64,000 nucleotides of DNA from Heterohyrax brucei. Its lineage: Eukaryota > Chordata > Mammalia > Hyracoidea > Procaviidae. The notes below the pieces were generated by a model. That model ran no database searches. It worked only from the letters and a program-made list of their open reading frames with translations, and was not told where the DNA came from. The DNA lies in the NCBI GenBank assembly GCA_028571685.1, contig CM053146.1, forward strand, positions 61,847,431-61,911,430, written 5' to 3'. The position numbers were made by a program, and so were the translations under genes. Positions 44,427-53,506 of this stretch are shown piece by piece (the stretch's first letter is position 1; each line of letters starts with the position of its first letter).

Positions 44427-45075
44427 CTAATATCCTGTTAGTTTGTTGTATTACGATTGCTTACATGTTGCTGTAATGCTGGAAGCTAAGCCACCAGTAT
44501 TTCAAATGCCAGCAGGGTCACCTGTGAGGAGAGAACTTCCAGATTAAGAAAGACTAAGAAGAAGGAATTGGCAGTCTACTGAAAAATTCACTAGTCAATA
44601 TTATAAATAGCAGGGAATATTGTCTGATATATTGCCCGAAGTTGAGCCTCCCAGGTTGAGAGTCACTCAAAACATGGCCAGGGAGGAGCTACCTCCTCAA
44701 AATAGAAGCAACCTTAATGACATAGGTGAAGTAAAGCTTTTGAGACCTTCGTTTGCTGATATACCGAGACTCAAAATGAGGTGAAATAGCTTCAAAAATT
44801 CATTAATAATTAGAATGTAGAATGTACAAAGTATGGATCTAGGAAAATTAGAATTAATCAAAAGTGAAATAGACTGCGTAAAGATTGACATCCTAAGCTA
44901 AAATGGATTTGTATTGGCATTTTTAGAAGGACAGTCATACGGTCTAGCATGCCAGGAGTAAAAAATGGAAGAGGAATGATGTGGGACTGTCAAAAAGATT
45001 ATTTCAAAGATCTATCCTGAAGTACAACGCTCTCAGTGATAGGATAAAATCTATATACCTATAGTGAAGTTAATA
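44427..45075 (+). mobile_element. RTE-clade LINE, sense: 5' region and endonuclease N-part
   Basis: Begins with the RTE 5' text ('tagtttgttgtattacgatt', 'gtaatgctggaagctaagcc', compare 53583-53640) and runs through 'gagctacctcctcaaaatag' into the apurinic-endonuclease-like domain ('ctctcagtgataggataaaa'). It is interrupted at a TA by the mariner at 45076. Confidence 0.88.
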
Positions 45076-46355
45076 CAAGGTCTGACAATTAGGTTTGTGA
45101 ACTTCCGTCCATGCACTTATGTTGGCAGCACTGTACAAACAACTCAGTACAGTCTCATAATCTTGATATAGTGTGTCTTACAGCTGTATTTGTGTGACAT
45201 GTGGTGGTGTCTTGCTGAGTGACATTCATTATTGTTGTTGTATGTTTTTCTGTGCCATAATGACAATGTCAGAGCTTGATCTAGAGTAGAAAACAAGCAA
45301 ACATTAAATTTCTTGTTAAACTTGGCAAGAGTGGAAGTGAAATCAAAGACATCTCAGTACAAGTTTATGGGAGCAATGCCAAGAAGAAAATAGCAATGTT
45401 CAAATGAAGTAAGCATTTTCCTGAGGGGAGAGAAAGTGTCGCTGATGAAAAGAGTTCGGGGTGGCCAGTCATAAGCCGAACTGATGAAAATATTATAAAA
45501 ATGTATCAATTGTTGGGTGACTATGAGAAGCAGAACAGAACAAGTAAACTTTGATCAAGAAACAACTAGGGAAATGTTCACTGAAAATCTTGGCATAAGA
45601 AAGACGTGTGCAAAAATGGTCCCAACGGAGCTCACGGATGAATAAAAACAAAGGTGAGTTGAAGTTTGCCAGTACGTTTTGGGGAGGCAAGATGGTGTTT
45701 CGGGCCGTGTTATCACTGGTGATGAAACATGGATGTACCAATGTGACCCCGAAACAAATCATCAAAGTGCACAATGGAAGTAAGCCAATTCTCCATGACC
45801 AAAAAGTTTCATCACTCCAAATCGAGAGTCAAAACGGTGTTGCTAACTTTTTTGATATCAGAGGGATTGTTTATTATGAAATTGTGCCAACTGCATAAAC
45901 AGTTAAACAAGTTTACTATTTCAAAGTGCTGAAAAGGCTACATGAAAAATTTAGGCCAAAACAACCTGAACTTTTCACCAACTCACAACACTTGTATCAC
46001 GAGCATGCACTGTCTATAAGGCAGCTTTTAGCCAGTAAACAAATAACTGTATTGGACCACCTTCCCTACTCACCTGATCTAGTTCTCAATGACTTTTTTC
46101 TTTATCCAAAGATAAAGGAAATATGGAAAGGAAGACATTTTGATAACATTCAGGACATCAAGGGTAATATGGCAACAGCTTCGCCAGTTGTTCCAGAAAA
46201 AGAGTTCCAAAATTACTTTGAAGGGTAGACTAGGCGCTGACATTGGTGCATAGCTTTGCAAGGGGAGTACTTTGGAGGTGACCATAGGGATATTCAGCAA
46301 TGAGGTATGTAGCACTTTTTCTAGGAGAGTTTGCAAACTTAACTGTCAGACCTCG
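45076..46355 (+). mobile_element. mariner DNA transposon, full length, inactive, in RTE
   Basis: 1,280 bp. Ends 'caaggtctgacaatta' and 'taactgtcagacctcg' are inverted repeats, each bounded by TA (45074-45075 and 46356-46357), the mariner target duplication. Plus-strand transposase relics in order: helix-turn-helix region about 45310-45560; catalytic motif T-G-D-E-T-W at 45715-45732 (first Asp intact); the 'SAQWK' context; the second Asp region, where the text around 45990-46010 is shortened and 'HDN' is lost; and 'LPYSPDLVLNDFFLYPKIKE' with the third Asp in 45926-46228. Several frameshifts separate these, so it is dead. Interrupted RTE sequence continues on both sides. Confidence 0.93.
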
Positions 46356-46357
46356 TA

Positions 46358-46722
46358 TAACTAGTATTCAAATATACACACCAATCACTAAGTCCAAAGA
46401 TGAAGAAACTGAAGGTTTTTACAAACTTCTACAATCTGAAATTGTTGGATGGATTGGACAATCTGAAACTGAGCAAACATTCAATCAAGATGCATTAGTA
46501 ATTACCAGTGATTGAAATGTGAGAGTCAGAAATGAAGAAAGATAAGTAGTTGAAAAATATGACCTCGGTGATAAAAATAACACTGGAGATTGCATGTCAG
46601 GATTTTGCGAGACCAATGACTTTTTCATTGCAAATACCTTTTCTCAGCAGCATGAACAGTGATTATGTAAATGGACCAACCTGATTGAATCCACAGGAAT
46701 CAAATCAACTACATCGTGGAAA
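46358..46722 (+). mobile_element. RTE-clade LINE, sense, continued: endonuclease domain
   Basis: Continues 'taactagtattcaaatatac' (the I-Q-I-Y-T-P-I strand) and the catalytic-loop region, where G-D-W-N has decayed to 'accagtgattgaaat' with a stop near 46513. It is cut at about 46722 by an L1. Confidence 0.88.
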
Positions 46723-48306
46723 ACAAAAGGAGATGGACAGACACTTCACTAAAGAGGATATCCAGGCAGCCAAAAGACACATACAGAGATGTTCACAATC
46801 ACTAGCTACTAAAGAAATTCGAATCGAAACTACAATGAGATATCATCTCACCCCAACAAGTTTGGCCATGATCCAAACACCAGGCTGTGGAAAAACTGGA
46901 ACTCTCTCACACTGCTGGTGGGATTGCAAAATGGTACAACCTCTTCGGAAAGCAATCTGGTGCTTCCTTAAAGAGCTGGAAATGGAAGCACCATTTGACA
47001 CCTTAATTCCACTGCTTAGAATATATTCTTCAGAAGCAAGGGCAGTCACACAAACAGATTCATGCACATGAATGTTTATTGCAGCACAGTCCACAATAGC
47101 AGAAAGATGGAATCAACCCAGATGCTCAACAACAGATGAATGGATAAGTGAACTACAGTATATATACCCAATGGAACACTATACAATGATAACAAACAAC
47201 GATGATTTCAGGAAGCATGTCATAACCTGGTTTCAAATGAAGACATTATGTTGAGTGAAATCAGTCAGTGACACAAGGATAAATATTGTATAAGACCTCA
47301 GCACAAGCACTTAAAAACAGACTCATGTATAGACGAAAAGACTCTTTGATGGCTGCAAGAAAGGGGAGGGAGGGAGCGAGAGGGGGGAGAGGGTTGTTTT
47401 TAGATTAGATAGTTCATAGAAATTTGGTTGGGTGAAATCAGTGACAGCACACATTAGAAAGAAGATAAATTTAATTGGACTACAACATAACCTGAAAACT
47501 CTTCCAGTCTTAACCTAATATTGCAAGAATAGAGTCGCAGGGGCGGAGGGCCACGGACCGTGCTCTCAGGAAGGCATCAAAGCCAATTGGCAAAATTAGC
47601 CTACTGCTAAGAGAGTCTTCTGCACCCCATATCAGTGAGTGACATTTGGGGTCCTATAAGCCAGCAAACTACCATCTGAGATACACCAAATGGTCCCAGC
47701 TCAGCTGGAACAGATGATCACCAAGGGCAACAATGACACGAGGGAAAAAGAGCCCAGAAGACAGAAGGATCCACGTGAATGGGTAACTATATCAACATAT
47801 GACCGGAAAAACCAGATGGTGCCCGTCCACCACCAATGACAGCCATGATGGGACTCACAATGTTGAGTTCCAGGGGCAATGTGAGAAAAAAAGGGGTGCA
47901 CCCTAAGAACTCCACAAAAAGATCACAGTTGATGATATGAAGGCCTGGGAGTTTCCCTGGAAACATGGCCCCTATACCTGAAGCTGCCTCTGATCATAAA
48001 TCATTACTGAGGTCAACTCTTCGGACAGGAATGGGTCGGACTCGGCGACATAGAGTGACCACATCGTGTGTGCACTTTATGGTTCTATGCGTCTATAGGA
48101 AGTCGTCCTTCTGGCCTCTTACTAGACAAGAGTGGAGAGGATGGAGTGGAGGGGAGAGGAGATTATTCAGACGATATGACAAGTATAGAAAGGGAAGGAA
48201 GAATGTGCTGTCACTGGACAGGGAGAGCAGAAAGGGCTGTAGATAGGCAGGCACAAAAATTAAAATTGGATTGTACACTTTCACTCAGTCACAATAAAAA
48301 GAGAAG
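46723..48306 (+). mobile_element. L1, 5'-truncated, inserted in RTE
   Basis: Starts in the ORF2 C-terminal third. Frame 46685-47071 includes '[20 protein letters not shown]' and 'GTLSHCWWDCKMVQPL'; a second offset frame at 47072-47254 shows a frameshift. ORF2 ends near 47312, and about 1 kb of 3' UTR follows to 'ttcactcagtcacaataaaa'. RTE resumes directly afterwards. The related 3' UTRs are at 18063, 30612 and 63750. Confidence 0.9.
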
Positions 48307-48882
48307 AAAATGGAGAACCTCAGTAGCAGCAGTCAGAACAAGGCCAGGAGATGACTCCATAGCAAACCATCAATTGTTCATGTGCAAGTTCAAGTTGAAG
48401 AAAATTAGAGCAAATCTATAAGCACCAAAGTACAGATATGAGTATACACCACCAGAATTTAGACAGAATCTCAAGGAAAGGAGTACAGAAAGTGAGAAGT
48501 AGAAAGCAGAAGAAAGAATCTGAATAACAACTGTATCTGATGGCTGAAAGAAGAAGTAAAAGAGTAATCAAATGCAGGTGTAGAGAATCTCCTAAAATTA
48601 TGCCTACTAAAAGCTCGCCAAATTGTTCTTTAGAAAGTCTGTCATGACAAGAATGTTATAGGACAGAGTGATGAGAAAGTAATTAGATCAAAGGATGAAT
48701 CAGCAAGTAACTTCATTAGAAGTAAGCAAAGCCAGTGAATGGGTAGGTCATTTTTCCAAGAAGATGGGTTAAGAGAAGGAAAAAGATAAAGCAACAGATC
48801 CAGGGGAAATCAATAGAGAAATGAATATATATACATATATGTCTGCATAAGTACATGTGTATATGTACATAAATATACATAC

Positions 48883-48916
<34 letters not shown>

Positions 48917-49885
48917 AGAAACCAAATGCACAAGGAACCAGCAATTATTCATATGCAACCTCAAGCTGAACCTAAAAATAATTAAAACAATCTATGAGAG
49001 CCTAAGTATTACCTGAATACATCCTACCCCAATTTACAGACTATTTGGAGAATATATTTGATGCACCGAACCCTAATGATTGAACATCTGAGGCATTGTG
49101 GAATGACAAAAGGTCATCCAAAAAATAGGAAAGAAAGAAATTATCAAAATGGACATTTCAGAAATTCAAGCTGAAATCAGAAGAGGAAGTGGAATGAAAT
49201 ATATAACTGCTAATGTCAGATGGATCTCGGCTAAAAGCAAAGAATACCAGAAAGGTGTTAATCTGTATTTTATTGGTGGTGCAAAGGCTTTCAATTGTGT
49301 GGCTCTTAAGAAATTATGGATAACATTGCAAAGAATGTGGGAATTCTACACTTAATTGTGTTCTTGTGGAACCTGTACAGAGACTGAGAGGCAGTCATTT
49401 GAACGAGCAAAGGGATGCTACCTGCTTTAAAGTCACCAGCGGTGTGTACTGGGATTGCACGTTTTCACCATGCCCATTAAATCACTATGCTGAGCAAATA
49501 TCTGAGAAGCTGTCTTGTTATGAGTTGAAAGCAACTCAACAAGAGCGGGTTTGGTTTGTACTGCATGAACAAGATTCATTAACAATCTGTGATATGCAAA
49601 TGACATAACCTCACTTGCTGAAAGTCAAGAGGACTTGGAGCACTAAGAGATGGAGATCAAAGACGACTTGCACCTTCACATAAAGAAAACGAAAATCCTC
49701 ACAGCTGGACCAATAAGCAATATCATGATAAATGGAGAAAAGACTGAAGTTGTCCACAATTTCATTTTACTAGAATCTATAGCCAATGCTAACAGAAATA
49801 GCATTCTATAAATCAAAGGAAGTACTGCTTTAGGCAAATCTGCTACAAAAACCTCCTGAAAGTGTTGAAAAGCAGCCCCACGTGA
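48307..49885 (+). mobile_element. RTE-clade LINE, sense, continued: endonuclease end, RT, 3' part
   Basis: Resumes with 'tggagaacctcagtagcagc' and 'cagaacaaggccaggagatg', then the RT core: 'gtattttattggtggtgcaa' (F-I-D-x-A-K region near 49265) and the catalytic Y-A-D-D site, now 'atatgcaaatgacataacc' near 49592 (second position mutated to Asn). The copy ends after 'gtgttgaaaagcagcccc' without the RTE 3' terminus. The SINE-like tail text at 49528-49560 may be a small insertion. A GT repeat interrupts it at 48891. Confidence 0.83.
48891..48914. repeat. (GT)n microsatellite
   Basis: About 12 GT units preceded by a TATA/CATA-rich stretch at 48826-48885. Confidence 0.95.
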
Positions 49886-49894
49886 CAGATTAGA

Positions 49895-50038
49895 CCTGCC
49901 CTGATAGGAGTTTCCTTGACTGTCATTTTTATTGGAACAGATTGACAGGTCTTTCTCCCAAGGTGTCATCGGTGGATTAGAATGCCAACATTTCCGTTAA
50001 CAGCTGAGCACTTAACTGTTTGGCTACTAGGTCTCCTT
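49895..50038 (-). repeat. AfroSINE variant, antisense, 3'-shortened
   Basis: 'gattgacaggtctttctccc', 'aatgccaacatttccgttaa', reversed head 'cacttaactgtttggctact'. The middle block is the 'gattgccaggtctttc' variant type seen at 10299. Confidence 0.75.
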
Positions 50039-50049
50039 GATTGGAAATC

Positions 50050-50125
50050 TAAGCCCACTGCTGCAGAGTCAATTTTGACTCGCAGAAACCCTCTGGAACA
50101 GAACAGAAATTTGCCATAGGACTTC
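50050..50125 (-). repeat. AfroSINE, antisense, tail half (outer part of nested pair)
   Basis: 'agcccactgctgcagagtca', 'gaaaccctctggaacagaac', then cut by the sense SINE at 50128 and continued at 50257. Confidence 0.78.
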
Positions 50126-50127
50126 CA

Positions 50128-50256
50128 AGGCCCTGGCGGCACAGTGGTTAAGAGTTTGGCTGCTAACTCAAATGTCAGCAATTTGAAGCCTCTAGCTGCT
50201 CCGGAAAAGCCAATGGTGCAGTTCTACTCCATCTTCTAGGATCACTATGATTTGTA
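50128..50256 (+). repeat. AfroSINE, sense, nested inside an antisense AfroSINE
   Basis: Very well preserved head 'ccctggcggcacagtggtta' then 'gagtttggctgctaactcaa', body 'ccaatggtgcagttctactc' and 'gatcactatgatttg'; tail truncated. Confidence 0.85.
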
Positions 50257-50365
50257 ATCTGCTCTATAGCAATGTTTGGAAACTTTATGGATGCAGACTA
50301 TCACATCTTTCTCCTGTGGAGCAAAACTTTTGGTTAGCAACTAAGCGGTTACCCACTGGAAATTA
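50257..50365 (-). repeat. AfroSINE (long form), antisense, head half
   Basis: 'agactatcacatctttctcc', 'acttttggttagcaactaag', 'cggttacccactgg' complete the outer antisense SINE begun at 50050. Confidence 0.78.
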
Positions 50366-50494
50366 TTAGGAGCTAATTTTCTTTTAGAGATACTTTTAGA
50401 ATTTCTCACATTTTTTAAATCATTTTTCTTATATTTCTTTCCTTATTACTTCCAACTCTTCGCCAATACCAAAGTTGCCAGAAGAACAATAAAC

Positions 50495-50715
50495 TTCTCT
50501 GTCAGTGTTTCTGAATGCATGATTCCCAGCCTATGTGTGTGAGAATCTCAAGGGTGCCTGCTTAAAATGCAGATTTCTGGATCCTACCCAGACCTGTCTA
50601 ATATAATCTCTGGGGCCTAATGCCAGGGAATCTGCATTTTAAGAAGTTCCCAAGGTGACTCTAATGCAACAAGCAGTCACTTGTCTGGAGGCTCTTATTT
50701 AGGAACTATTAGCTT
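50495..50715 (+). mobile_element. MER5A-like hAT-Charlie relic
   Basis: 'gcttaaaatgcagatttctg', 'gatcctacccagacctg', 'ggaatctgcattttaagaag', 'caaggtgactctaatgcaac' follow the palindromic layout of the non-autonomous MER5 family of ancient mammalian DNA transposons. No coding. Confidence 0.75.
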
Positions 50716-51157
50716 AGCTCATGTCTAGTCCTGCAGTTCTATGCATGACTATTTGCCCACATCCCGCTTTTAATCAGTGGCTCTGCCTCTTGTCAAACTC
50801 AAAATAAAAGTATCGCACAATGTGGTAAGGAAATGACAGCTATGTATTTAAATGTAGCTAGTTGGAATCATATTCATAGCCATTATTGTCATCTGTATTT
50901 TATCTATTTTTTTAATATAAAAATTTACTTACATATTATTCAACACACTTGGCTGGCAATTACTCATTCATGACCAGAATTGGTATGTTACTATAATTTA
51001 ACGATTTTTATATTAGTAGGCTGCACTGTCTAGTTAATTTGCTTCTTCTCTCATTTTCTCCACATTTAGCTGAAGCAATGATAAGGTTTGGAAGTATGTT
51101 GACCCATTAACTTAATTCTGGACATTTATTAGGAAAGGCAGTTACAGAATTTCATCT
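50716..51157. other. no recognised feature
   Basis: AT-rich; no gene or named repeat. Confidence 0.4.
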
Positions 51158-51302
51158 CATAGGGATGCAGTGGGCAAGCATTTGGTTGCTAACCCAAATC
51201 TCGGTAGTTCAAATCCACCAACTACTCCTTGGAAATCGTTTGTGGTAGTTTTACCCTATCCTATAGTGTTGCCATGAGTTGATTTTGATTATACAATACT
51301 GA
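51158..51302 (+). repeat. AfroSINE (short form)
   Basis: 'gggatgcagtgggcaagcat', 'cggtagttcaaatccaccaa', 'gttgccatgagttgattttg'. Confidence 0.85.
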
Positions 51303-51344
51303 AGTCCTACGACAATAGTGAAGTACTTATTTTGCCTCTGATGT

Positions 51345-51397
51345 TATTAGCTATGAGTCAGAATCAACTCTAAGACAATGAGTTTGGTTTTGGTATT
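51345..51397 (+). repeat. AfroSINE 3' tail fragment
   Basis: 'agctatgagtcagaatcaac', 'caatgagtttggttttgg'; tail only. Confidence 0.75.
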
Positions 51398-51559
51398 ACT
51401 AGTATCGGTGTTTGGAGATTCAGATATGAAATAAAAAATAGAAGGCACTGTTCTCCACTGGCCACTGGGGAAGTAGGTACTATCTAATCTTAACTACTTA
51501 TCAGTCCAAACTCAGGACATTTTTATCAATAATGAGTAAGTATTTAGTAATGGATAATT

Positions 51560-51710
51560 ATGGAAACCCTTGTGACATTCTTTGATTGCTATCCAAAAGG
51601 TCACAATTCATATCCACTAGGTGCTTCTTGGAGCCCCATAGGGGAATTCTAGCCTGTGCTATAGGTCACTATGAGTCAGAATTGACTCAGTGACAATGAG
51701 TTTGTTTTTT
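51560..51710 (+). repeat. AfroSINE (short form)
   Basis: 'gattgctatccaaaaggtca', 'gtgcttcttggagccccata', 'cactatgagtcagaattgac', tail 'caatgagtttgttttttta'. Confidence 0.87.
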
Positions 51711-51995
51711 TAATGACCACTTATAATTAATAATATGATCAGAATGTTTTCTGGTCATTACAGTTGCCAAATTGTCACTGTTATAGAGAAAAATAAAAAG
51801 CTTTGTTCAAATCTAGATGATTTACTGAGATTAAGGATTTTGTTATTTCATATTCATATGCTTATTTCTGCTATACTTTGCTAATGACAAAAGTGACAGA
51901 AGTATTTATATACAATACTGACTGTGTTTTTTTTAATTCCAGTCTGAGTTAGGGGTCTTTTAAAATATATTCCACATCTTTATCTTGAAAGTTAT
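51711..51995. other. no recognised feature
   Basis: AT-rich; nothing visible. Confidence 0.4.
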
Positions 51996-52526
51996 TGACA
52001 TAGGTTGAATTGTATCCCCACAAAATATATGTCAATTTAGACCATTATTCCCAGTCTTGTGTGGTTATCCTCCATTCTGTGATTCATGCCATTTTCCTAC
52101 ATAAGTCTTGTGCCTATGGTTACTGAGACAATACTGAGTTATGTTAAAGAGGATTAAGGTGGGATGTAACACACTAACTTGGGTTACATGCCCGAGCCGA
52201 TGCACCCTGAGGTGTGACTTGTATCTCCTTATATCTTCCAGAAGATTAAAGGAAACAAATCAAGCAGAGACTGTGGGACCTCATACCACCAAGAAACAAG
52301 ACCCGGGAGAATAATATATCCTTTGGAACCAGGGTCCCTGACCTGAGAAGGGGAAAATTGATGACAAGGACCTTTCTCTACAGCCAGCACAACAGAAAGC
52401 TATTCCCTGGACCTGGATCTCAGAATTCAGACTTCTAGTCTATCAGACTGTGTGAGAATAAATTTCTCTTTGTTAAAGCCATCCAGCTGAGTATATCTGT
52501 TACAGCAACACTAGATAACTAAAACA
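51996..52526 (+). repeat. solo MaLR LTR, sense, with perfect target-site duplication
   Basis: 531 bp from 'tgacataggttgaattgtat' to 'agataactaaaaca'. The 5-bp sequence GTTAT stands immediately on both sides (51991-51995 and 52527-52531), the target duplication length of ERVL-type elements. The polyadenylation signal is near 52457 ('aataaa'). It is the reverse complement type of the LTRs at 5422, 19127, 33645, 37037 and 59434. No internal region, so it formed by LTR-LTR recombination. Confidence 0.92.
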
Positions 52527-52674
52527 GTTATAATGCAATAAAACAAATATCTGACTTCTGATCATCCTCAAAATACTTAGGTAAGTAACTCTTGATTGTC
52601 TAACAAAGTGTCCATTAATAAGAACTGGTTCAAAATTATTCATTAACTTGTTAGATGATTGAATGATGGAATCT

Positions 52675-52790
52675 TTACAAAACCAGGCTGCCACATCTTT
52701 CTCCTGCAGGGTCTCTGGTAGGTTCAAACTGCTGACCTTTTGATAACAACTGAGAACTTTAACCTCCAAGCCACTAGCCCCTACCTCAAC
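52675..52790 (-). repeat. AfroSINE (long form), antisense, head half only
   Basis: 'aggctgccacatctttctcc', 'ttcaaactgctgaccttttg', reversed head 'aacctccaagccactagccc'. The tail half is absent. Confidence 0.75.
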
Positions 52791-53115
52791 CCCAGAGTAT
52801 TAGAAGTATAGAAAATTTGGCTTTATTAACATAGCTATTCACTTTAATCTGTTTTTATCTTTGATTACGATTAATGTTTTTGCATTGATTTTAGTTTTCT
52901 ATCATTCCACCACAGTGTATGAAAATCGGTTTATTTTTATCTACTTTGCTAAATACTAAGTCTGTCTGACTTTAAGGATTCATGACCTTTTGTCAGTTCC
53001 CATGAATTCTCAATCATCAGCTTTTCAAATATTACCTTTCTCTAGTTTCCTTTATTTTATCCTTACAGAATGTCCATTTCATGTATAGTGGGCTTTTTTA
53101 TTCAGTCTTACACAT
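52791..53115. other. no recognised feature
   Basis: AT-rich; no gene or named repeat. Confidence 0.4.
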
Positions 53116-53117
53116 TT

Positions 53118-53235
53118 TTAAACCAAACCAAGTCCACTGCCATTGAGTCTATTCCGACTCCTAGTGACCCTATAGGATGGAGTAGAACTACCCCATAGAG
53201 AGTCCAAGGAACACTTGGTGAATTTGACCTGCCAA
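53118..53235 (-). repeat. AfroSINE (short form), antisense, split: tail and body
   Basis: 'aaaccaaaccaagtccactg', 'gtctattccgactcctagtg', 'agtccaaggaacacttggtg', ending at 'gacctgccaacctt', where an internal RTE piece begins. The head is found 250 bp further on. Confidence 0.9.
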
Positions 53236-53487
53236 CCTTGCCAGATGGACTATACAGGAATCAAGCTGACTATATCTAGGAAAAGAGATGATGGAGAAAC
53301 TCAGTATCATCGGTCAGAACAAGGCAGACCATCAATTGCCCATATGCTAGTCCAGGTTGAAGCTGAAGGAAATTTGAGTAACTCCTCAAGAGCCAAAGTA
53401 TATCCTTGAGTACATCCCACCTGAACTTACAGATCATCTGAAGGAAAGATTTGATGAATTGAATGCTAATGACTAAAGGACATTTAA
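53236..53487 (+). mobile_element. internal RTE fragment lodged inside a SINE
   Basis: About 250 bp of the RTE endonuclease region: 'tgccagatggactatacagg', 'gaaaagagatgatggagaaa', 'ggcagaccatcaattgccca', 'cccacctgaacttacagatc'. The same stretch lies at 54525-54775 in the neighbouring RTE. It has neither the RTE 5' end nor 3' tail, so ordinary target-primed insertion does not explain it. Confidence 0.88.
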
Positions 53488-53506
53488 CCACTATGCCACC
53501 AGAGTT
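53488..53506 (-). repeat. AfroSINE, antisense, split: head
   Basis: 'tttaaccactatgccacc' is the reversed SINE head that completes 53118-53235. Confidence 0.8.

Noticed and set aside
44424..44427. Twin-priming (one RTE insertion with inverted 5' part)
   Set aside because: The inverted and direct parts overlap in the endonuclease and RT regions, whereas twin-priming yields non-overlapping halves.
45493..45774. Minus-strand frame inside the 45 kb mariner
   Set aside because: The transposase is on the plus strand here; the minus frame is a shadow.
53118..53506. Interpretation as two independent truncated SINEs flanking an RTE fragment
   Set aside because: The two SINE parts are complementary (tail plus body, then head) and in the same orientation, so one split SINE is the simpler reading.
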